Assembly (NCBI RefSeq): GCF_011045835.1
Contig: NZ_CP047349.1
Coordinates: 3,410,001 to 3,474,000 of the forward strand
Direction: 5' to 3'
DNA: 64,000 nucleotides
DNA from: Proteus terrae subsp. cibarius
GTDB lineage: Bacteria; Pseudomonadota; Gammaproteobacteria; Enterobacterales; Enterobacteriaceae
The position numbers and the translations under genes were made by a program. Shown piece by piece: positions 27,867 through 36,877 of this stretch (its first letter is position 1; each line of letters begins with the position of its first letter). The notes beneath the pieces were generated by a model. That model was not told the DNA's origin. It worked only from the letters and a program-made list of their open reading frames with translations, and did no database searches.

Positions 27867-29055
27867 TTTCTGCTCAAACTTAAAAAAGACAGCAAAAGTT
27901 GCCTTAATGGTGCTATTTAGCACCCTCTTTCTGATTTGGCTAAACCAATCATCACTAGAGCGTTTTTGGCAACAACAATATCATCGCCCTGCACCTTGGT
28001 CTGGGCTTTCTCACTATTATGCTTGGCAAGTGGGTGGACAACTGCGGGATGGCGTATTCGTTGCAGTAGAAAGTTATGAAAATTACCTACAAGTTAATCA
28101 TCCGGATAATCAAGCTAAACCAATAGTGCCAATCTCAGCCCCTGAGCAGCTTCCTGAAGGCTTTGCTGTTGGCTTACACTTCTTTAATGGGTACACACGA
28201 CCAGCGACTCAATTAACGCAACGCTTTCCTCAATTATTAGAGCGCAAGCAAGCAATGGGTGGATTACCTTACCATTCTGTTACTGACGTCTCTGATGCGG
28301 CATTAGAAGCCTTAAAACCTATTGTTCCAAAAACAGAAATTATCTTATCACCAAAAGATAAAGTGTTATTTGCAGGCGATTCAATGATGCAAGGTGTTGC
28401 CCCTTTACTTAAACGTCAACTGCAAACGGATTACAACATCAGCAGTATCGATTTAAGTAAACAAAGTACAGGACTTGCCTATCCACGCTTTTTCAATTGG
28501 CCACAAACCATTGCGACACGTTTAGCCAGTGACGACTCCATCAAATTATTAGTGGTCTTTTTAGGCCCTAACGATCCTTGGGATATGCCGCCTGATGGTG
28601 GAGGACGCTACTTAAAATTTGCCAGTGAAGCATGGGAATCTACCTACCGATCACGTATTGCAGGCATTATAGAAAATGCGAGACAGAATAATGTCACGGT
28701 GATTTGGGTTGGGCCTCCTAATATGCGTAAACAGAAATTATCTGAAGGTATGGCATATCTTGATAAACTTTACCGTGAAGAAGCTGAGAAAATGGGCGAA
28801 ATTTACCTTTCCGTCAATGATATGTTTAAATATGAGAAAGATATTTATTCTGATTATATGGGTGATGGTAGCAGTCGTGTTAAGTTAAGAGCCGGTGATG
28901 GCATTCATTTTAGCTTAAAAGGTCAGCAAATTATTGCTCAACACGTATTCTCACGTATTCATCTTCAAGAAGAAATTAAAGAAGATAATGCAGTCGATGA
29001 TGTAAAAGATAAAAACACGGTTATTGTAAATGAAACAAATAACGCACATCCTTGA
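27853..29055 (+). CDS. SGNH-fold acetyltransferase/esterase, DUF459-like (PatB-like)
   Basis: This protein has 400 residues from the ATG at 27853. A start at 27832 is also open and would enlarge the overlap with patA. An N-terminal membrane anchor (VALMVLFSTLFLIWL) leads to a periplasmic SGNH domain: FAGDSMMQGVAPLL with the nucleophile serine, FLGPNDPWDMP for the Gly/Asn block and GDGIHFSLKG for the Asp-x2-His pair. The C-terminal tail is acidic and low complexity. It is overlapped by both neighbours, so the three are one operon. It probably transfers acetyl from PatA to the glycan, though esterase activity is possible. Confidence 0.78.
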   Translation: MPAFDFCSNLKKTAKVALMVLFSTLFLIWLNQSSLERFWQQQYHRPAPWSGLSHYYAWQVGGQLRDGVFVAVESYENYLQVNHPDNQAKPIVPISAPEQLPEGFAVGLHFFNGYTRPATQLTQRFPQLLERKQAMGGLPYHSVTDVSDAALEALKPIVPKTEIILSPKDKVLFAGDSMMQGVAPLLKRQLQTDYNISSIDLSKQSTGLAYPRFFNWPQTIATRLASDDSIKLLVVFLGPNDPWDMPPDGGGRYLKFASEAWESTYRSRIAGIIENARQNNVTVIWVGPPNMRKQKLSEGMAYLDKLYREEAEKMGEIYLSVNDMFKYEKDIYSDYMGDGSSRVKLRAGDGIHFSLKGQQIIAQHVFSRIHLQEEIKEDNAVDDVKDKNTVIVNETNNAHP

Positions 29056-30262
29056 GCGTAAAACTTTAGTCAGTAGCTCGATCATACTGGCTTTAGTTTC
29101 GCTCTTAGTTGCTTGTAACCAAGACTCTGAAAAAACAGTAAAGCTCCCAACTCCCACAGTATTACCTGCTGATGGTTCAAGACAGCTTTATAACTACCAT
29201 GATCCCCATTTTGCAGGCTTTGTTAAGAAATTACAGCAAGGTCGCCAAACTGTGCATATCGTTCAATTAGGGGATTCTCATACTGCAGCTGATTTTTTCA
29301 GTGGTAAGTTGCGTGAACGTTTTCAGGCCGACTATGGTAATGGTGGTATTGGTTTTATTCCTCCGACGAATATCGCAGGTCAGCGTATTGCGAACGTACA
29401 ATACCAAAGTGACAAAAAAGCTTGGACACTGCTTTCAAGCAGGAAAGATAGCGATCCTGATTTCCCATTAGGGGGCTTTATTAGTGAACCTCAAGCTAAA
29501 TGGGCAAAATTGCAGTTATCTGAAAACCCAGTCACTCAGCAACGCTATCAATTACAAGCACTTTATAAAACGCCAACAACAGCGCAAGTGAATGTACAGT
29601 CATCGACAAGCAAAGTTCTTTCACTGTCGCAAACACATGGTAAATGGCAATTTTCGAATCCAACAGCCATGACATTCCCCGTCAGCATTACAGTTAGCAA
29701 AAATCAGCCAGTTAAATTAGGCGGTTGGTTGATCACCAATCAACAACCCGGAGTTATGCTTTCCTCATTAGGCATTAACGGTGCCACTATTAATATGATG
29801 GATAGATGGGGTACACAGTGGACCGAAACATTAGGGCAATTACATCCTGATATGGTGATTTTGGCTTATGGTACGAACGAAGCCTTTAATGATACTTTTG
29901 ATTTAAATGCTTATCGCCAGCAACTTACGGATAAAATTCGCCAAATTCGCCAGCAAGCACCTAATAGCGCTATTTTATTAATTGGGCCTTCTGACTCAAT
30001 CAAGAATAAAGAAGCCTCTGACTGTCGTTCACAACAGCCTCAATGGCTAAGTGATATAGTCAGAATTCAAAAAGAAGTTGCCCAACAAGAGAAAACGCTG
30101 TTCTGGGATTGGCGTGACTATATGGGGGGAGAATGTTCAATAAAAGCGTGGGCATTGTATGATTTAGCAAGACCTGATGGTGTTCACCTTTCTCGAGAAG
30201 GTTATGAAAGCAGTGCCAACACACTTTATAGCCAACTGAGCACATTAATGAATAAAGGATAA
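29030..30262 (+). CDS. SGNH/GDSL-family lipoprotein, probable peptidoglycan O-acetyl transferase or esterase
   Basis: This 410-residue lipoprotein has the lipobox SLLVAC (Cys29). The catalytic domain has the SGNH blocks HIVQLGDSHTAADFF (nucleophile Ser), LAYGTNEAFND (Asn) and DGVHLSREGY (Asp and His). The GDSHT and NGGIGFIPP segments resemble PatB/Ape1-type enzymes acting on peptidoglycan acetyl groups. It overlaps the DUF459-like gene by 26 bp. Having two SGNH proteins with one MBOAT suggests one acts as transferase and one as acetylesterase, but the sequence alone does not say which. Confidence 0.78.
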   Translation: MKQITHILERKTLVSSSIILALVSLLVACNQDSEKTVKLPTPTVLPADGSRQLYNYHDPHFAGFVKKLQQGRQTVHIVQLGDSHTAADFFSGKLRERFQADYGNGGIGFIPPTNIAGQRIANVQYQSDKKAWTLLSSRKDSDPDFPLGGFISEPQAKWAKLQLSENPVTQQRYQLQALYKTPTTAQVNVQSSTSKVLSLSQTHGKWQFSNPTAMTFPVSITVSKNQPVKLGGWLITNQQPGVMLSSLGINGATINMMDRWGTQWTETLGQLHPDMVILAYGTNEAFNDTFDLNAYRQQLTDKIRQIRQQAPNSAILLIGPSDSIKNKEASDCRSQQPQWLSDIVRIQKEVAQQEKTLFWDWRDYMGGECSIKAWALYDLARPDGVHLSREGYESSANTLYSQLSTLMNKG

Positions 30263-30281
30263 TTCACTCTTTCCGACATAC

Positions 30282-30306
30282 AAAAAGGAGCTTATCGCTC
30301 CTTTTT
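30282..30306. terminator. Bidirectional terminator between the pat operon and the CZB receptor gene
   Basis: A perfect 10-bp stem with a 5-nt loop is flanked by A5 on the left and T5 on the right, so it works in both directions. It lies between the convergent stops at 30262 and 30331. Confidence 0.88.
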
Positions 30307-30330
30307 GCTTTTCTTATTTTTATTATTTAA

Positions 30331-31269
30331 TTAATAAGACTCTGAATTTAATAACGCATCCACATATTTGATAACACCAACACTGGCTTGTTCCATTTGT
30401 TCTATATATTGTGTTACGGCTTCTTGATCACCATTTATGTTGGCACTTAGCGCTAAACGGCCACATTCATGGACTAACTTATGTGGCTCTTCTAAACGAC
30501 GAAAAGCCTCTGTGCCTGCAAATTTCCGACCATCACCTTGGTAATACCATTTCCCTAATCGGCATTCGGTGTGTTGATTAACACAGTGCTCATCATCATT
30601 ATTTAATAAATGAATATAAATAGCTTCTTTCCATAAAACATGATCGAGTTTGACGGTATTAAAAAACTGTTGCATCGAAATAAAAGTAAAAATATGTTTA
30701 AGCTCGCTCACTTGCTCTGATAATGACGTTAAATTTTGATGCCCTTCTTCTACCTGTATTTTGATTTGTTGAACCTGTTCTTGGTTTTTTTCTGTGGTTT
30801 CTTTAACGGGAATAAAGCGAGCACCTAAATTATTGTTAATGCTAGCAATAGAAAATGCCTGTTTCTGGATCTCTAATGACAATTTTTTCATCTCTTGAGC
30901 TAAGACTGAAAAACCTGCACCTTCTCGTCCTATGTGCCCTGCTTCAATTGCTGAATTTATCGATAAAATATTCGCCTGACTGGAAAGCCTATCGATATTG
31001 CTGGCGCTCTCTTTAATTTTTTTTAGCCAGCTAGAGAAATTTTCTATCTCTTCTCGGCTATGCGTAAAATGTGTATCAACTTCATTTAAGAATTGAGTTA
31101 ATAAGCGGGAATTATCTAGCATCTTGCTAAATAGATGTTCCATCTCATCGAGCAAATTAAGCTTATCTTGTAGCTTATTGCTTGATGATAAAATCGAATC
31201 ACGTATCAGTGTGATTGTGTGAATATTACAATCCGTGTGTTTAATAAAAAGTGAATTATAGTCAACCAT
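30331..31269 (-). CDS. Soluble chemoreceptor with C-terminal zinc-binding CZB domain
   Basis: This 312-residue cytoplasmic protein has no membrane segment. The middle holds a short methyl-accepting-protein signalling hairpin (residues about 85-140), with SQANILSINSAIEAGHIGREGAGFSVLAQEMKKLS as the tip-adjacent consensus. The C-terminal CZB domain (residues about 205-310) has the expected zinc ligands His210 (LDHVLWKEAIY), Cys236 (ECRLGKWYY), His263 and His267 (EPHKLVHEC). It resembles TlpD-type receptors that sense oxidants such as hypochlorous acid through the zinc-bound cysteine. It has no chemotaxis genes around it and is a single gene between terminators. Confidence 0.85.
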   Translation of the reverse strand: MVDYNSLFIKHTDCNIHTITLIRDSILSSSNKLQDKLNLLDEMEHLFSKMLDNSRLLTQFLNEVDTHFTHSREEIENFSSWLKKIKESASNIDRLSSQANILSINSAIEAGHIGREGAGFSVLAQEMKKLSLEIQKQAFSIASINNNLGARFIPVKETTEKNQEQVQQIKIQVEEGHQNLTSLSEQVSELKHIFTFISMQQFFNTVKLDHVLWKEAIYIHLLNNDDEHCVNQHTECRLGKWYYQGDGRKFAGTEAFRRLEEPHKLVHECGRLALSANINGDQEAVTQYIEQMEQASVGVIKYVDALLNSESY

Positions 31270-31373
31270 AATATGACAACCCCAATGTGCCCCACAGAAT
31301 AGAGAAACCTATAGGTTAATGAGACACGAGGTATTTTCTGTCATATTTGATAGTCATTTATAGCAATGAAAAA

Positions 31374-31393
31374 AGCGCGTCAAAGGACGCGCT
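31374..31393 (-). terminator. Terminator after gntU
   Basis: An 8-bp GC-rich stem (AGCGCGTC and its complement) has a 4-nt loop and is followed by a T-run on the minus strand. It lies 28 bp after the gntU stop. Confidence 0.85.
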
Positions 31394-31420
31394 AATAATT
31401 AAAAAAATAAAGATTAGATA

Positions 31421-32758
31421 TCAAAGAAATGCAAAGAAAATCATACCGATTACAGCACCTGTTGTGCCAAGAATAGTTTCCATTAATGACCATGTTTTTA
31501 AGGTTTGAGCTTCTGTTGCACCCGTAAATTTACCAAACAACCAGAAACCAGAGTCATTAACGTGGCTAAGAATAATAGAGCCACCCGCGATACAAACTGA
31601 TAATGCCGCCATTTGAGCACCGCTGTAACCCAGCTCATTGATAACAGGTAAAACTAAACCTACCGTGGTTAAACAAGCAACCGTTGCTGAACCCTGAATA
31701 ACACGTACTGCACCAGCCAGAATAAAACATGCGACTGCGATTGGCATACCAGCACCAATTAAAGCATTCCCCAATGCAGGACCAACACCTGAATCTACTA
31801 ATACTTGCTTAAAGACACCGCCAGCACCTGTTACCAGTAAAATGATCCCCGCAGGTTGGATTGCAGCGGAACAAATTTCCATCACTTTTTCTTTGCTCAT
31901 TCCTCGGCGGATTGCTAAGCCGTAAATAGCAACTAAACAAGCGACAAGAATAGCGATAAAAGGATGGCCAACAAATTCAAGAATATTGTACAGATCTGTG
32001 CCTTTCTCAACGAAACGTGCACCAATGGTTTTGCATCCCACTAACACTAAAGGTAATAACACCAGTGCAAGGCTAAAACCAAAAGAAGGCATTTTGTTTT
32101 GGCCCAAACTTGGTTCAGTTAAATCTTTTGGTAATTCTAACGTCACGTAACGGCTGATAAAGTTACCAAAGATAGGACCAGCTAATAACATTCCCGGAAT
32201 AGCCGCGCACAGACCAATTAAGATCATCCAACCAAAATCTGCATTCATTTGGTCAGCTAACAACATCGGTGTTGGCCCCGGTAATAAGAAGGCTGCAGCA
32301 CCTGCAACACCCGCAAACAGAGGAATTGCCATTTTCACTACATTGCCACCTGTACGGCGAGCAACCGCAAATACAACACCAATTAATAAGACAACGGCCA
32401 CATCAAAGAACAGAGGTAGAGCACAAATTAGCCCAGCGATACCTAAGGCATAATTAGCTCTTTTCTCACCAAAATATTTTAATAATCGTACTGCGATTTG
32501 GTCTAATGCTCCCGTTTCATGCAACACCTTACCAAACATTGCACCCAGTGCGACAACGATAGAAAGGAAACCCAATGTTCCCCCCATTCCGTTTTGCATG
32601 GTTTGTGTGATTTTTTCCAAGGGCATGCCTGAGAAAATACCCGCACCAATGGCAACAATCATTAATGCAATAAAAGCATGTAAACGCGCATACATAACAA
32701 AAAAGAGCAGTAATAAAACAGAGCCAACTGCCGTTAGCACAAGTGTTAATGTACTCAT
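31421..32758 (-). CDS. gntU: Gluconate transporter GntU (GntP family)
   Basis: This 445-residue inner-membrane symporter of the GntP family has about 12-14 hydrophobic segments and matches E. coli GntU (446). Typical blocks are MVVIAIGAGI-like early helices, GTLGFLSIVVALGAMFGK, LICALPLFFDVAVVLLIG, AFLLPGPTPMLLADQMNADFG and SHVNDSGFWLFGKFTG. It imports gluconate with protons. It overlaps gntK by 4 bp, giving gntK-gntU as in E. coli. Confidence 0.92.
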   Translation of the reverse strand: MSTLTLVLTAVGSVLLLLFFVMYARLHAFIALMIVAIGAGIFSGMPLEKITQTMQNGMGGTLGFLSIVVALGAMFGKVLHETGALDQIAVRLLKYFGEKRANYALGIAGLICALPLFFDVAVVLLIGVVFAVARRTGGNVVKMAIPLFAGVAGAAAFLLPGPTPMLLADQMNADFGWMILIGLCAAIPGMLLAGPIFGNFISRYVTLELPKDLTEPSLGQNKMPSFGFSLALVLLPLVLVGCKTIGARFVEKGTDLYNILEFVGHPFIAILVACLVAIYGLAIRRGMSKEKVMEICSAAIQPAGIILLVTGAGGVFKQVLVDSGVGPALGNALIGAGMPIAVACFILAGAVRVIQGSATVACLTTVGLVLPVINELGYSGAQMAALSVCIAGGSIILSHVNDSGFWLFGKFTGATEAQTLKTWSLMETILGTTGAVIGMIFFAFL

Positions 32759-33309
32759 ACTGTTTCCCCTTCAAAAGTCCCTTGCGTGACTGAATTTATC
32801 TTATTAATTGCACTTTCAATCACATCATCAAGTGGCATTGAAATGTCAATTTCATACACATCGTTTTCAGCTGTTGTTGGCTCTTCTAGAGTCTCAAATT
32901 GTGTTACCAACATTTGAGGTTTAAAAAAGTGCCCCTTACGTGCTTTTAAACGACTTTCAATCAGCTCATAGTCACCTTTTAAATATAAAAAGTGTAGGCA
33001 TTGATTGCCGTCTCTTAACATATCGCGATACTGTTTTTTCAATGCAGAACAAACAATTAGCGAAACGTTATTGGTTCGTTGCATCGCAAATGCGGCATCA
33101 TTTAATGCTTGTAGCCAAGGCTTACGATCTTCATCATTTAAAGCGTGGCCTGATGCCATTTTAGTAATATTTGAGCGAGGATGGAGGAAATCACCGTCCA
33201 AAAATGCAGCACCTGTGCGTTGTGCTACACCACTTGCGACCGCAGATTTACCGCTGCCTGATACCCCCATTAAGATGAAAACATGGTGTAGGGATTGGGT
33301 ATCGTTCAT
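32755..33309 (-). CDS. gntK: Gluconokinase GntK
   Basis: This 184-residue kinase of the gluconokinase/shikimate-kinase fold has the Walker A motif GVSGSGKSAVA near residue 15, the acid-binding block FLDGDFLHPRSNITKMASGHALND and a later LKARKGHFFKPQMLVTQFETLEEP. It makes 6-phosphogluconate from imported gluconate for the Entner-Doudoroff and pentose phosphate routes. A perfect 29-bp palindrome 40 bp upstream of its start is the probable GntR operator. Confidence 0.95.
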   Translation of the reverse strand: MNDTQSLHHVFILMGVSGSGKSAVASGVAQRTGAAFLDGDFLHPRSNITKMASGHALNDEDRKPWLQALNDAAFAMQRTNNVSLIVCSALKKQYRDMLRDGNQCLHFLYLKGDYELIESRLKARKGHFFKPQMLVTQFETLEEPTTAENDVYEIDISMPLDDVIESAINKINSVTQGTFEGETV

Positions 33310-33348
33310 AGAATGCTCCTTTAAGGCAGATATTAAGTCTTTTTTGTA

Positions 33349-33377
33349 ATGTTACCCGTAACTGTTACGGGTAACAT
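33349..33377. promoter_or_regulatory. GntR operator (29-bp perfect palindrome)
   Basis: The left arm ATGTTACCCGTAAC is mirrored exactly around a single central T at 33363. The ATGTTACCCGTAAC-type core is what I recall for E. coli GntR sites. It lies upstream of gntK and between gntK and gntR, so it should repress gntKU until gluconate is present. Confidence 0.85.
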
Positions 33378-33551
33378 ATCCGAAGTGGCAAGGTAAATAC
33401 AACAACGAAGATTAACTAAGAAGTGAAAATGTGAAGCGACTCTCAAATGAAAGTAAGATGATCTACAAAATGACAACAAAATATCTGACCAACTTCTTTT
33501 TATTCACAGCCAAATTGGGAGTAATAGCGCTGAAAGAAGGCATCTCAATAA

Positions 33552-33587
33552 AAAACCCTACTGTTAAAAACATAACAATAGGGTTTT
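33552..33587 (-). terminator. Terminator after gntR
   Basis: Arms of 14 bases with one mismatch surround an 8-nt loop and are followed by a T-run on the minus strand. It lies 39 bp after the gntR stop, so gntR is its own transcript. Confidence 0.8.
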
Positions 33588-33625
33588 AAAAACATTATTT
33601 TCTAAATTATCAATAAGTTAATTTA

Positions 33626-34621
33626 TTATATACTCTCACCAGTAATAATACGGAAACCAACATCAATCACTTGGCCACGAGCAATTTTACCTTTCATTCG
33701 TTTAAGTAATAAATCAGCCGCTTGTTGCCCCATTTCATCACGAGGGGTAAAGATACTTGCCAAACGAGGCGTCATCACTTGTCCAACATCGTGCCCGTGG
33801 AAACCCGATATCGCAATATCCTCTGGCACAGAAAGACCTAAACGTTGACACTCAAAAATAGCACCAATTGCGATATCGTCATTAGTGCAATAAAGCCCGT
33901 CTAAATCAGGATATTGCTTACGTGCAGCATGTAATAACTCAGCCCCTAACGAATAAGATGAGCTCTTTGGCGTCATCACATTTCCAATAGGTAAGCCTGC
34001 ATTTTGCATTGCTTTTTCATAACCTTGTAAACGCATTAAGGTTCGTTCGTCCTGTCTTGCTCCAAGATAGATAACACGCTTACATCCACGTTTGATCATC
34101 TCATTGACCATCTGTTCTGAAGCATCAACGTTATCTAATCCCACAGCCGAATCAAAACAAGGTGAAACACTATCCATGATTTCCACCACAGGAATGCCTG
34201 CAGTTTCTAACATTTTCATTGTCTTTGGTGTATGCGTTCTTTCAGCGAGAATAAGCCCATCAATATTATAAGAGAGTAATGAAAGTAAGCGCTCTTCTTC
34301 TTTTTCAGCACGATATCCGTAGTGCGCTAACATAGTTTGATAACCGTATTTATCGGTTACTGATTCAATGCCACGAATAACTTCAGCAAAAACTTGGTTA
34401 GTTAAAGAAGGCAACAATACCCCAATCGCATGACTGGTCGAATTCGATAAAATATCAGGGGCGCGATTAGGAATATAATTGAGGCTATCTAATTCACGCG
34501 CAATTTTTTCTCGTAAAGCTTCCGAGACTTGTTCGGGATTACGCAAAAAACGGCTAACCGTCATTTTGGTAACACCAACTCGCGAAGCGACATCCTGTAA
34601 TGAGGGGCGTTTTTTCTTCAT
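33626..34621 (-). CDS. gntR: Gluconate repressor GntR (LacI family)
   Basis: This LacI-type repressor has 331 residues from the ATG at 34621, equal to E. coli GntR; a start 12 bp upstream is possible. The N-terminal helix-turn-helix and hinge are SLQDVASRVGVTKMTVSRFL and YIPNRAPDILSN. The effector domain includes IGVLLPSLTNQVFAEVIRGIE, VVEIMDSVSPCFDSAVGLDN and YCTNDDIAIGAIFECQRLG. Gluconate should release it from the palindrome upstream of gntK. It is transcribed separately, ahead of gntKU on the same strand. Confidence 0.93.
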   Translation of the reverse strand: MKKKRPSLQDVASRVGVTKMTVSRFLRNPEQVSEALREKIARELDSLNYIPNRAPDILSNSTSHAIGVLLPSLTNQVFAEVIRGIESVTDKYGYQTMLAHYGYRAEKEEERLLSLLSYNIDGLILAERTHTPKTMKMLETAGIPVVEIMDSVSPCFDSAVGLDNVDASEQMVNEMIKRGCKRVIYLGARQDERTLMRLQGYEKAMQNAGLPIGNVMTPKSSSYSLGAELLHAARKQYPDLDGLYCTNDDIAIGAIFECQRLGLSVPEDIAISGFHGHDVGQVMTPRLASIFTPRDEMGQQAADLLLKRMKGKIARGQVIDVGFRIITGESI

Positions 34622-34794
34622 TTTATATCGCAACTATCCAAAAACATTCGTATTAATACGCGCTTTAATTTTTCCAAGAACGCTGATTATAGCCCTAGGT
34701 TATACACTATTTCGAATAAAGTTTTTCAGATGTGTGCTTAGATTTGATTTTGACTGATGATCCCTTGACTTAAGCCAAAGGAAATATAGTATTT

Positions 34795-34822
34795 CTCGCT
34801 ATATAATAAATGAAACAACGAT
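34795..34822 (+). promoter_or_regulatory. ModE-like palindrome upstream of the molABC-like operon
   Basis: The left half CTCGCTATATA and right half GAAACAACGAT are separated by 6 bp. Against the ModE consensus I recall (ATCGnTATATA-N6-TATATAnCGAT), the left half fits 10 of 11 and the right half 8 of 11. The site ends 31 bp before the first start codon, a position suited to repression by molybdate-bound ModE. Confidence 0.65.
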
Positions 34823-34853
34823 ACCAATATAAAACAATAAACAGTGTGAACTT

Positions 34854-35885
34854 ATGGCTATCCGTAGACGACAATTTTTAACTTACCTCACAACAATTGC
34901 GGCATTATCAGCGCTTCCGCATTCTGTAAGAGCCACAATAACCTCACGTATTGCAGCGCAATTCGGTCATATTCCAGCATCAACCGCGATCCATCGCGTA
35001 ATAAGTGCAGGGCCTCCTACTGATCAATTGTTACTTGCATTAGCGCCTGAAAAATTATTGGGATTTTCTTCACTTAATTTAGAAAAAAACCCTTTATTTT
35101 CAGATGAACTACGTAAATTACCTCATTTAGGACGTTTATCAGGACGGGGAAGTACACTCTCTTTAGAAGCTTTACTGACGTTAGAGCCAGATATCATTAT
35201 TGACAGTGGCAATGTGGATGAAACCTATCGCTCATTGGCTAAACGTGTTTCTGACCAAACGGGTGTACCTTATTTGTTAATTGATGGCACATTAAAAGAT
35301 AGTCCAGCTCAGTTGCGTCAAACGGGTGCTCTATTAGGCGTTTCAGAAAGAGCAGAAACATTAGCGCTGATTGCAGAGCAATATCTTAGTGATGCAGCCT
35401 TATTTGCTTCTACACAAAACATAAGCCCTCGTTTTTACCTTGCTCGTGGAGCAAAAGGATTACAAACAGGTGCAAAAAGATCTATTCATACCGAAGCGAT
35501 TGAAACATTAGGCTTTAAAAACGTAGTAGATATTCCGAATTTCACTGGGTTAACGGATGTTTCACCAGAGCAACTACTGATGTGGGACCCTGAAATTATC
35601 ATCACACAAGATGAAAATGCCTATCAGCAAATTATGCAAAACTCTGTATGGAAAAGTATTCAAGCCGTTAAAAACAACAAAGTCCTCCTGTTTAAAGGCT
35701 TACCATTTGGTTGGTTAGATGGCCCTCCGGGGATCAACCGTTTAATGGGAATGCGTCGCTTACAAAGCCATTTTGACGCTCGAATAGAAAAACAAGCTGC
35801 TCAAGATCTGCAAAATTACTTTGCTCATTTTTATCATACGCAATTAAGTGCTGAACAATGTCAGCAATTGCTGAGGTATTCATGA
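34854..35885 (+). CDS. Periplasmic metal-chelate/oxyanion binding protein (MolA-like, class III)
   Basis: This 343-residue helical-backbone binding protein of the BtuF/FhuD/MolA type has a twin-arginine signal (IRRRQFL near residue 5, then a hydrophobic stretch ending SVRA). Family segments are VISAGPPTDQLLLALAPEKLLGFS, LSLEALLTLEPDIIIDSG, TGLTDVSPEQLLMWDPEIIITQD and LPFGWLDGPPGINRLMGM. It would capture a metal complex or oxyanion and deliver it to the FecCD permease encoded next. The downstream ModD gene and the ModE-like site suggest molybdate or tungstate instead of ferric siderophore. Annotation as an iron transporter would be the default but is less supported here. Confidence 0.8.
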   Translation: MAIRRRQFLTYLTTIAALSALPHSVRATITSRIAAQFGHIPASTAIHRVISAGPPTDQLLLALAPEKLLGFSSLNLEKNPLFSDELRKLPHLGRLSGRGSTLSLEALLTLEPDIIIDSGNVDETYRSLAKRVSDQTGVPYLLIDGTLKDSPAQLRQTGALLGVSERAETLALIAEQYLSDAALFASTQNISPRFYLARGAKGLQTGAKRSIHTEAIETLGFKNVVDIPNFTGLTDVSPEQLLMWDPEIIITQDENAYQQIMQNSVWKSIQAVKNNKVLLFKGLPFGWLDGPPGINRLMGMRRLQSHFDARIEKQAAQDLQNYFAHFYHTQLSAEQCQQLLRYS

Positions 35886-36877
35886 GTCAATCGGTACGCA
35901 TCACGCTTTTATTTGCATTATTCTCCATCGTTGCGTTAATTGCGATTACTAGTGGTAAGTATTCACTTACTACTAGTGAGCTGTGGACACTGGTAAGTAA
36001 TAAATTAACGGGCAATGTAGAGTATAACCGCACTGAAACTGTCTTCTGGCAAATAAGATTTCCTCGCGTTCTGGCGGCAATTTTAATTGGTGGAGGACTT
36101 GCAATTGCGGGTGCTGCTTATCAAGGTATGTTCCGTAATCCTTTAGTCTCACCCGATATTCTTGGGGTTTCATCAGGTGCAGGCGTGGGTGCTGTATTAG
36201 GTATTTTTCTTGGCCATTCCATGTTGTCGATCCAGCTTTTTGCCTTTGCTGGCGGTTTAGCGACCGTTGCCCTAGTCTATTTTATTGCAAGGCTTGCAAA
36301 ACAACACGATCCAGTGCTTTCTCTTGTGTTGGTTGGTATTGCTATCAGTGCGTTATGTGGCTCAGCAATCTCATTAATGAAAATTCTCGCTGATCCTTAT
36401 ACTCAATTGCCTTCCATTACCTTTTGGCTCTTAGGCGGGCTTTCGACCATTACGGCTTCTGATTTAATTTCTGTTGCGCCTTTAATGTTAGTCGGATTTA
36501 TTCCACTCATTTTATTACGCTGGCGTATGAATATTCTCAGCTTATCTGACGAAGAAGCCAGAGCGTTAGGTTTAAACGTCGAAGTAACCCGGCTTGTCTT
36601 TATTTTGTCAGCCACATTAATCACCGCAAGTGCGGTTTCTATCGCGGGTATTATTGGGTGGCTAGGTTTAATTGTTCCCCACATTGCAAGATTGTTAGTG
36701 GGTGCAAACTTCAGTCAACAGCTCCCTGTTTCCTTACTGGTGGGAGCCATAATGTTGTTAATTACAGATACATTAGCTCGCACAATTGCCAATATTGAAC
36801 TTCCACTAGGCATTTTAACATCTGCCATTGGTGCGCCATTCTTCTTAATGTTGTTACTGAGAACGAGGAAAGGCTGA
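35882..36877 (+). CDS. FecCD-family ABC permease (MolB-like)
   Basis: This permease has 331 residues from the ATG at 35882, which forms an ATGA overlap with the previous stop and has GAGG just upstream. The longer frame from 35858 has no ribosome binding site. It has about ten transmembrane helices with the family signatures RFPRVLAAILIGGGLAIAGAAYQGMFRNPLVSPDILGVSSGAGVGA, in pieces, and GIIGWLGLIVPHIARLLVG. It forms a dimeric channel of a type II (BtuCD-like) importer. It is coupled to the binding protein and the ATPase by 4-bp and 1-bp overlaps. Confidence 0.88.
   Translation: MSQSVRITLLFALFSIVALIAITSGKYSLTTSELWTLVSNKLTGNVEYNRTETVFWQIRFPRVLAAILIGGGLAIAGAAYQGMFRNPLVSPDILGVSSGAGVGAVLGIFLGHSMLSIQLFAFAGGLATVALVYFIARLAKQHDPVLSLVLVGIAISALCGSAISLMKILADPYTQLPSITFWLLGGLSTITASDLISVAPLMLVGFIPLILLRWRMNILSLSDEEARALGLNVEVTRLVFILSATLITASAVSIAGIIGWLGLIVPHIARLLVGANFSQQLPVSLLVGAIMLLITDTLARTIANIELPLGILTSAIGAPFFLMLLLRTRKG

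Noticed and set aside
36403..36684. 93-residue minus-strand frame in the permease gene
   Set aside because: Antisense shadow with no ribosome binding site or domain.
36785..36800. CCAATATTGAA inside the FecCD-like permease gene
   Set aside because: A lone half-site in coding sequence; the paired 13-bp arrangement is absent.
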